Source of the DNA: Streptomyces puniciscabiei
GTDB lineage: Bacteria > Actinomycetota > Actinomycetes > Streptomycetales > Streptomycetaceae
Length of the DNA: 64,000 nt
NCBI RefSeq assembly: GCF_006715785.1
Contig: NZ_VFNX01000001.1
Coordinates: forward strand, 5,374,001 to 5,438,000
Reading direction: 5' to 3'
Program-made: the position numbers and the translations under genes
In this document: piece after piece, positions 56,819 to 64,000 of the stretch
Layout: every line of letters starts with the position of its first letter
Position numbering within the stretch: position 1 is the stretch's first letter
The notes under the pieces: generated by a model
What the model saw: the letters and a program-made list of their open reading frames with translations, nothing else
Databases searched by the model: none
What the model was told of the DNA's origin: nothing

Positions 56819-57870
56819 TTCGCCGCCGCCTTCCTCGCCGGTGCCTTCTTCGCGGTCCTGGCCGCCGCCTTCTTGCCCGGCGCCTTGACCGCCTCCTCCA
56901 CGGGCTCCGGCTCGGCGACCGGCTCCTGGCCTGCCTGCTCCGGAACCGTGTTCAGCCGCTCCACGCCGTAGCGCAGCGCCGACGCGTAGGTGTCGTCCGG
57001 GTCGAGCCGGCGCAGCTCCTCCGCGATCAGCTCGGCGGTCTCCCGCCGTTTCAGCGCCACCGCGCGGGCCGGCTGGCCCTCGATGGACAGCGTGGCCAGC
57101 GTGCCGTCCGCGCGGTCCAGGACGATCGGGCCGCAGCTCGTGTCCATGCGGACCGCGGTGAGCCCCGGGCCGCCCGACAGCGAGCGCTTCACCGGTACGT
57201 CCAGCCGGTCCGCGAGCCACATCGCCAGCAGCTCACAGCTCGGGTTGAACTCCTCGCCCTCCACCTCGACGGCCGTCACCTCGCAGGTGACCTGGTCCAG
57301 GGCGGCCGCCAGCATCGAACGCCACGGCGTGATCCGGGTCCAGGACAGGTCGGTGTCGCCCGGCGTGTAGGCCTCGGCGCGCGCGGACAGCTCCCGCACC
57401 GGCTGCTCGGCGGTGTAGGTGTCGGTGACCCGGCGCTGGGCGAGCGCGCCCAGCGGGTCCTTCGCCGGATCCAGCGGGGCGTTCACCGGCCACCACACGA
57501 CCACCGGCGCGTCCGGCAGCAGCAGCGGCAGCACGACCGAGTCGGCGTGGCCCACGACCTCGCCGTACAGCCGGAGCACGACCGTCTCGCCGGTGCCCGC
57601 GTCCGCGCCCACCCGCACCTCGGCGTCGAGACGCGAGGAGGTGCGGTCGCGCGGGGTGCGGGAGACCCGCTTGATGACCACCAGCGTGCGCGAGGGGTGC
57701 TCGCGCGAGGCGTCGTTGGCGGCCTTCAGCGCGTCGTAGGCGTTCTCCTCGTCGGTGACGATGACGAGGGTCAGGACCATGCCCACGGCGGGGGTGCCGA
57801 TGGCCCGGCGGCCCTGCACGAGCGCCTTGTTGATGTCGCCGGCGGTGGTGTCGGTCAGGTCTATCTTCAT
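56815..57870 (-). CDS. opcA: OpcA, glucose-6-phosphate dehydrogenase assembly protein
   Basis: 351 residues. OpcA is the effector/assembly partner of Zwf in cyanobacteria and actinobacteria. Recognisable segments are KIDLTDTTAGDINKALVQG, PVVVWWPVNAPLDPAKDPLGALAQRR, DTDLSWTRITPWRSMLAAAL and EEFNPSCELLAMWLADRL. It ends in a Lys/Ala-rich tail of about 25 residues (PGKKAAARTAAKKAPARKAA) not needed for the fold. It overlaps zwf and pgl by 4 bp each. Confidence 0.93.
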   Translation of the reverse strand: MKIDLTDTTAGDINKALVQGRRAIGTPAVGMVLTLVIVTDEENAYDALKAANDASREHPSRTLVVIKRVSRTPRDRTSSRLDAEVRVGADAGTGETVVLRLYGEVVGHADSVVLPLLLPDAPVVVWWPVNAPLDPAKDPLGALAQRRVTDTYTAEQPVRELSARAEAYTPGDTDLSWTRITPWRSMLAAALDQVTCEVTAVEVEGEEFNPSCELLAMWLADRLDVPVKRSLSGGPGLTAVRMDTSCGPIVLDRADGTLATLSIEGQPARAVALKRRETAELIAEELRRLDPDDTYASALRYGVERLNTVPEQAGQEPVAEPEPVEEAVKAPGKKAAARTAKKAPARKAAAK

Positions 57871-59405
57871 GGCCGGCGCCAGCTCCGTCCGTCTCGTGCG
57901 AGCATCTCGTCCGCCTCGGCGGGACCCCAGGTGCCCGACGGGTACTGCGCGGGCCTGCCGTGCTTGTCCCAGTACTCCTCGATCGGGTCGAGGATCTTCC
58001 AGGACAGCTCGACCTCCTCCGTGCGCGGGAACAGGTTGGCGTCGCCCAGCAGCACGTCCAGGATCAGGCGTTCGTACGCCTCCGGGCTGGACTCGGTGAA
58101 GGACTCGCCGTAGGCGAAGTCCATGGAGACGTCCCGGATCTCCATCGAGGTGCCCGGCACCTTCGAACCGAACCGCACGGTCACGCCCTCGTCCGGCTGG
58201 ACGCGGATCACGATCGCGTTCTGGCCCAGTTCCTCCGTCGCCGTGGTGTCGAAGGGGGAGTGCGGGGCCCGCTGGAAGACCACGGCGATCTCCGTCACCC
58301 GGCGGCCGAGGCGCTTGCCCGTGCGCAGGTAGAACGGCACACCCGCCCAGCGGCGATTGTCCACCTCCAGCTTGATCGCCGCGTAGGTGTCGGTCTTCGA
58401 CTTCGGGTCGATGCCGTCCTCTTCGAGGTAGCCGATGACCTTCTCGCCGCCCTGCCAGCCGGCCGCGTACTGCCCGCGCACCGTGCTGCGGCCCAGGTCC
58501 TTGGGCAGCCGTACGGCGCCCAGCACCTTCTCCTTCTCCGCGGCCAGCGCGGACGCGTCGAAGGAGGCGGGCTCCTCCATGGCCGTCAGGGCCATGAGCT
58601 GCAGCAGGTGGTTCTGGATGACGTCACGGGCGGCGCCGATGCCGTCGTAGTAGCCGGCCCGGCCGCCGATGCCGATGTCCTCGGCCATGGTGATCTGCAC
58701 ATGGTCCACGAAGGACCGGTTCCAGATCGGCTCGAACATGGTGTTGGCGAACCGCAGCGCCAGGATGTTCTGGACGGTCTCCTTGCCGAGGTAGTGGTCG
58801 ATCCGGAACACCTGGTCCGGCTCGAACACCTCGTGCACGACCTTGTTCAGTTCCTCGGCCGACTTCAGGTCGTGCCCGAACGGCTTCTCGATGACCGCGC
58901 GCCGCCAGGAACCGCCCGACTGCTCGGCGAGACCGTGCTTCTTCAGCTGCTGGATGACGACCGGGAAGGAGCGCGGCGGCACCGACAGGTAGAAGGCGAA
59001 GTTGCCGCCCGTGCCCTGGGCCTTGTCCAGCTCCTCGATGGTGGAGCGCAGCCGCTCGAACGCGTCGTCGTCGTCGAAGGTGCCCTGGACGAAGCGCATC
59101 CCCTGGATGAGCTGCTGCCAGACCTCCTCGCGGAACGGCGTACGGGCGTGCGCCTTGACGGCGTCGTGGACCTCCTGCGCGAAGTCCTCGTTCGCCCACT
59201 CGCGGCGGGCGAAGCCCACCAGCGAGAAGCCCGGCGGCAGCAGACCCCGGTTGGCGAGGTCGTACACCGCGGGCATCAGCTTCTTGCGGGACAGGTCGCC
59301 CGTGACACCGAAGATGACCAGACCGGACGGCCCCGCGATGCGCGGGAGCCGTCGGTCGGCCGGGTCACGAAGCGGGTTCGCTCCGGAACCGGAAACGGGT
59401 GACAA
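57867..59405 (-). CDS. zwf: glucose-6-phosphate 1-dehydrogenase
   Basis: 512-residue G6PD producing NADPH and 6-phosphogluconolactone. The cofactor site is VIFGVTGDLSRKKLMPAVYDL. The substrate/catalytic motif RIDHYLGKETVQNILALRFAN contains the catalytic His region, and EKPFGHDLKSAEELN is conserved. It ends 4 bp inside opcA and begins 1 bp after the tal stop, as part of one operon. Confidence 0.96.
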   Translation of the reverse strand: MSPVSGSGANPLRDPADRRLPRIAGPSGLVIFGVTGDLSRKKLMPAVYDLANRGLLPPGFSLVGFARREWANEDFAQEVHDAVKAHARTPFREEVWQQLIQGMRFVQGTFDDDDAFERLRSTIEELDKAQGTGGNFAFYLSVPPRSFPVVIQQLKKHGLAEQSGGSWRRAVIEKPFGHDLKSAEELNKVVHEVFEPDQVFRIDHYLGKETVQNILALRFANTMFEPIWNRSFVDHVQITMAEDIGIGGRAGYYDGIGAARDVIQNHLLQLMALTAMEEPASFDASALAAEKEKVLGAVRLPKDLGRSTVRGQYAAGWQGGEKVIGYLEEDGIDPKSKTDTYAAIKLEVDNRRWAGVPFYLRTGKRLGRRVTEIAVVFQRAPHSPFDTTATEELGQNAIVIRVQPDEGVTVRFGSKVPGTSMEIRDVSMDFAYGESFTESSPEAYERLILDVLLGDANLFPRTEEVELSWKILDPIEEYWDKHGRPAQYPSGTWGPAEADEMLARDGRSWRRP

Positions 59406-59406
59406 G

Positions 59407-60525
59407 TCAGCCCTCCGTAGGGGCGAGGCGCTCGAGCTCCGCCTGGGTGGACTTCAGCAGGTCGTTCCAGGACGCCTCGAACTTCTCGACGCCCTCGTCC
59501 TCCAGCACCTGCACGACGTCGTCGTACGAGATGCCGAGCTTCTCCAGCGCGTCGAGGTCGGCACGCGCCTGCTCGTAGGTGCCGGCGATGGTGTCGCCGC
59601 TGATCTCGCCGTGGTCCTCGGTGGCCTCCAGCGTGGCCTCCGGCATGGTGTTGACCGTGTTCGGCGCGACCAGCTCGGTGACGTACAGCGTGTCCGGGTA
59701 CGCCGGGTCCTTCACACCGGTCGACGCCCACAGCGGACGCTGCTTGTTGGCGCCCGCGTTCTCCAGCGCGCTCCAGCGGTCCGAGGAGAAGACCTCCTCG
59801 TACGCCTGGTAGGCGAGGCGCGCGTTGGCGACGGCGGCCTTGCCGCGCAGTGCCTTGGCCTCGTCGGTGCCGATGCCGTCCAGGCGCTTGTCGATCTCGG
59901 TGTCCACGCGGGACACGAAGAAGGACGCCACGGAGTGGATCAGCGAGATGTCCAGGCCGCGCTCCCTGGCCTTCTCCAGGCCGGAGAGGTAGGCGTCCAT
60001 GACGGCCCGGTACCGCTCCAGGGAGAAGATCAGGGTCACGTTGACGCTGATGCCGAGGCCGATCGTCTCGGTGATCGCCGGCAGGCCCGCCTCGGTGGCC
60101 GGGATCTTGATCAGGGTGTTGGGCCGGTCCACCAGCCAGGCCAGCTGCTTGGCCTCGGCGACGGTGGCCCTGGTGTTGTGCGCCAGGCGCGGGTCCACCT
60201 CGATGGAGACCCGGCCGTCCTTGCCGCCGGTGGCGTCGAAGACGGGGCGCAGGATGTCGGCGGCGTCACGGACGTCCGCCGTGGTGATCATGCGGATGGC
60301 CTCTTCGACGGTGACCTTGCGGGCGGCGAGGTCCGCGACCTGCTGCTCGTAGCCGTCGCCGCCGCTGATCGCCTTCTGGAAGATCGTCGGGTTGGTGGTG
60401 ACGCCCACGACGTGCTGCTGGTCGATCAGCTCGGCGAGGTTGCCGGACGTGATCCGCTTGCGCGACAGGTCGTCCAGCCAGATCGCGACGCCTTCCTCGG
60501 AGAGGCGCTTGAGTGCGTCTGTCAT
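59407..60525 (-). CDS. tal: transaldolase
   Basis: 372-residue transaldolase of the long actinobacterial type. [52 protein letters not shown], the Schiff-base lysine in [16 protein letters not shown], and [23 protein letters not shown]. It transfers dihydroxyacetone units between sedoheptulose 7-phosphate and glyceraldehyde 3-phosphate. It lies between tkt (33 bp upstream) and zwf (1 bp downstream). Confidence 0.96.
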   Translation of the reverse strand: MTDALKRLSEEGVAIWLDDLSRKRITSGNLAELIDQQHVVGVTTNPTIFQKAISGGDGYEQQVADLAARKVTVEEAIRMITTADVRDAADILRPVFDATGGKDGRVSIEVDPRLAHNTRATVAEAKQLAWLVDRPNTLIKIPATEAGLPAITETIGLGISVNVTLIFSLERYRAVMDAYLSGLEKARERGLDISLIHSVASFFVSRVDTEIDKRLDGIGTDEAKALRGKAAVANARLAYQAYEEVFSSDRWSALENAGANKQRPLWASTGVKDPAYPDTLYVTELVAPNTVNTMPEATLEATEDHGEISGDTIAGTYEQARADLDALEKLGISYDDVVQVLEDEGVEKFEASWNDLLKSTQAELERLAPTEG

Positions 60526-60558
60526 GGAATTACATCTCCTACGTGTCGTATATGAGCG

Positions 60559-62646
<2,088 letters not shown>

Positions 62647-63033
62647 CCTGGGTCAGGGCTCCTCTCCACATGTCGGTCGCCGGTCTTCGGGGCATACGCC
62701 CACCCGGCCGCCGGCGTGCTTGTCGCCCGCCGGCCGTTGCCGAGCCTACCCCTGTGAGGACGTGCATTTTTTCGAGTGATTCCAGACTGCCGGGACTCCG
62801 CACGATCCGCCTCCCGACTGGCCGAGAGGCCATTTGGCACATGAATACGGAGCCGGTCATCTGAGCGCTCAATCGAGTGCCGTGTCCCCTCTTATGGGGC
62901 TCCTCCGGGGCTCCTGTCATGGGGGGCCGCCAACACGACCCACCCCCGCGAAGGCCGGGGTATGGGCAACGTCTAAAGTGGCGTGGTACGCGCGAGCCCT
63001 TTACCCCGACTTCACACGGGGAGGCTCGCTGGG
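62647..63033. promoter_or_regulatory. divergent promoter region between tkt and ctaB
   Basis: The 387-bp gap holds promoters for both directions. On the minus strand TAGGCT (62748-62743) would give tkt a leader of about 90 nt. On the plus strand TAAAGT (62974-62979) is a likely -10 box for ctaB. A short direct repeat GGGGCTCCT occurs twice at about 62898-62920. No gene is evident. Confidence 0.5.
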
Positions 63034-64000
63034 ATGTCTCTGTCAGGGGTGTGCGTGACGGCCGTCGAATCACGTCCAGCGGGCGTGCTGGGTGGTGCGA
63101 GCCAGGGCCCGGTTCACCGGCCGTTCGGGGCCCGTGTCAAGGCGTTCGTGGCTCTGACCAAGCCGCGGATCATCGAGCTGCTGCTCATCACCACCGTTCC
63201 GGTGATGTTCCTGGCACAGCAGGGCGTGCCCGACCTCGGGCTGGTCCTCCTGACCTGCGTCGGCGGCTATCTGTCGGCGGGCGGCGCCAACGCGCTGAAC
63301 ATGTACATCGACCGGGACATCGACGCCCTGATGGACCGCACCTCGCAGCGGCCGCTGGTGACCGGCATGGTCAGCCCGCGCGAGTGCCTCGCCTTCGGCA
63401 TCACCCTCGCGGTCGTCTCGACTCTCCTCTTCGGCCTCACCGTCAACTGGCTGTCCGCCTGGCTGTCCCTCGGCGCGCTCCTCTTCTACGTCGTCGTCTA
63501 CACGATGATCCTCAAGCGGCGCACGTCGCAGAACATCGTGTGGGGCGGCATCGCGGGCTGCATGCCGGTGCTCATCGGCTGGTCGGCCGTGACGGACTCG
63601 CTCTCCTGGGCGCCGGTCGTCCTGTTCATGGTGATCTTCTTCTGGACCCCGCCGCACTACTGGCCGCTGTCCATGAAGGTGAAGGACGACTACGCGCGCG
63701 TGGGCGTGCCGATGCTCCCGGTGATCGCCTCCAACAAGGTCGTCGCCCGGCAGATCGTCGTCTACAGCTGGGTGATGGTCGCCGTCTCCCTGCTCCTCAC
63801 CCCGCTCGGCTACACCGGCTGGTTCTACACGGCCGTCGCGCTGGCCGCCGGCGGCTGGTGGCTGTGGGAGGCCCACGGGCTGCAGAACCGGGCCAAGGCC
63901 GAGGTCACGGGCGCGAAGCTGAAGGAGATGCGGCTGTTCCACTGGTCGATCACCTATGTGTCGCTGCTGTTCGTGGCGATCGCGGTGGACCCGTTCCTGC
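63034..64000 (+). CDS. ctaB: protoheme IX farnesyltransferase (runs off the window)
   Basis: Open reading frame to the window end, 322 codons seen. It is a UbiA-family heme O synthase, adding a farnesyl group to protoheme for cytochrome aa3 oxidase. Helices start with [22 protein letters not shown]. The prenyl-diphosphate motif is [18 protein letters not shown] and the second is in [26 protein letters not shown]. The ATG at 63034 has GGGGAGG upstream. An in-frame GTG at 63055 ([10 protein letters not shown]) with AGGGG is an equally good start. The last few residues are beyond position 64000. Confidence 0.95.
   Translation, partial: MSLSGVCVTAVESRPAGVLGGASQGPVHRPFGARVKAFVALTKPRIIELLLITTVPVMFLAQQGVPDLGLVLLTCVGGYLSAGGANALNMYIDRDIDALMDRTSQRPLVTGMVSPRECLAFGITLAVVSTLLFGLTVNWLSAWLSLGALLFYVVVYTMILKRRTSQNIVWGGIAGCMPVLIGWSAVTDSLSWAPVVLFMVIFFWTPPHYWPLSMKVKDDYARVGVPMLPVIASNKVVARQIVVYSWVMVAVSLLLTPLGYTGWFYTAVALAAGGWWLWEAHGLQNRAKAEVTGAKLKEMRLFHWSITYVSLLFVAIAVDPFL

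Overview
The window is a high-GC (roughly 70% or more) actinobacterial chromosome segment and almost certainly comes from a Streptomyces. The evidence is WhiA next to RapZ and YvcK, an RbpA-family protein, mycothiol-type enzymes, OpcA beside Zwf, frequent GTG starts, GTGA/ATGA stop-start overlaps, and protein sequences very close to streptomycete orthologues. The gene order resembles what I remember of the S. coelicolor ctaB-tkt-tal-zwf to uvrB region; I could not check this.

Layout. 1-5.4 kb: tail of a probable methyltransferase, a 17-bp tandem repeat, psuG-psuK (pseudouridine breakdown), a VOC protein, ogt, a secreted glycerophosphodiesterase and an MHYT membrane protein. 5.4-13.1 kb: uvrB, then a Ter/metal module (TerD, a TerD-FtsK-like fusion, TerC behind a yybP-ykoY Mn2+ riboswitch, a ChaA-type antiporter). 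13.1-19.4 kb: an MHS transporter beside aroQ, a polar amino-acid ABC operon, an MBL hydrolase and a mycothiol-type (DinB-like) enzyme. 19.5-25.5 kb: uvrA, a sugar kinase with its LacI regulator and a 30-bp palindromic operator, and a Rieske lipoprotein. 25.5-33 kb: a C-rich repeat-bearing gap, an HTH regulator, a solitary Imm1-like gene, then uvrC-rapZ-yvcK-whiA. 33-44.6 kb: a large secreted M14 peptidase, gap-pgk-tpiA-secG, an RbpA paralogue, an MFS efflux pump, pgi and a membrane protein. 44.6-55.9 kb: accessory block with a PadR-controlled MacB-type transporter, an alpha-glucoside uptake/hydrolysis operon and two secreted proteins. 56-64 kb: tkt-tal-zwf-opcA-pgl, then ctaB running off the window.

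How the genes work together. Two themes dominate: central carbon metabolism (lower glycolysis, pgi, pentose phosphate pathway) and DNA repair (uvrA, uvrB, uvrC, ogt). Reading upstream regions on both strands, I find the same promoter pattern, TTGTCAGTG-like box, exactly 8 nt, TANNNT, in front of uvrA, uvrB, uvrC, ogt, the TerD operon and an MFS efflux gene. This is the known actinobacterial RecA-independent (RecA-NDp/PafBC-type) DNA-damage promoter. It ties the Ter genes and the efflux pump to the damage response, and for uvrB, ogt and uvrC it predicts leaderless mRNAs. The candidate less-described system is the damage-promoter-driven TerD / TerD-FtsK-like / Mn-riboswitch TerC / ChaA block at 7.66-13.07 kb.
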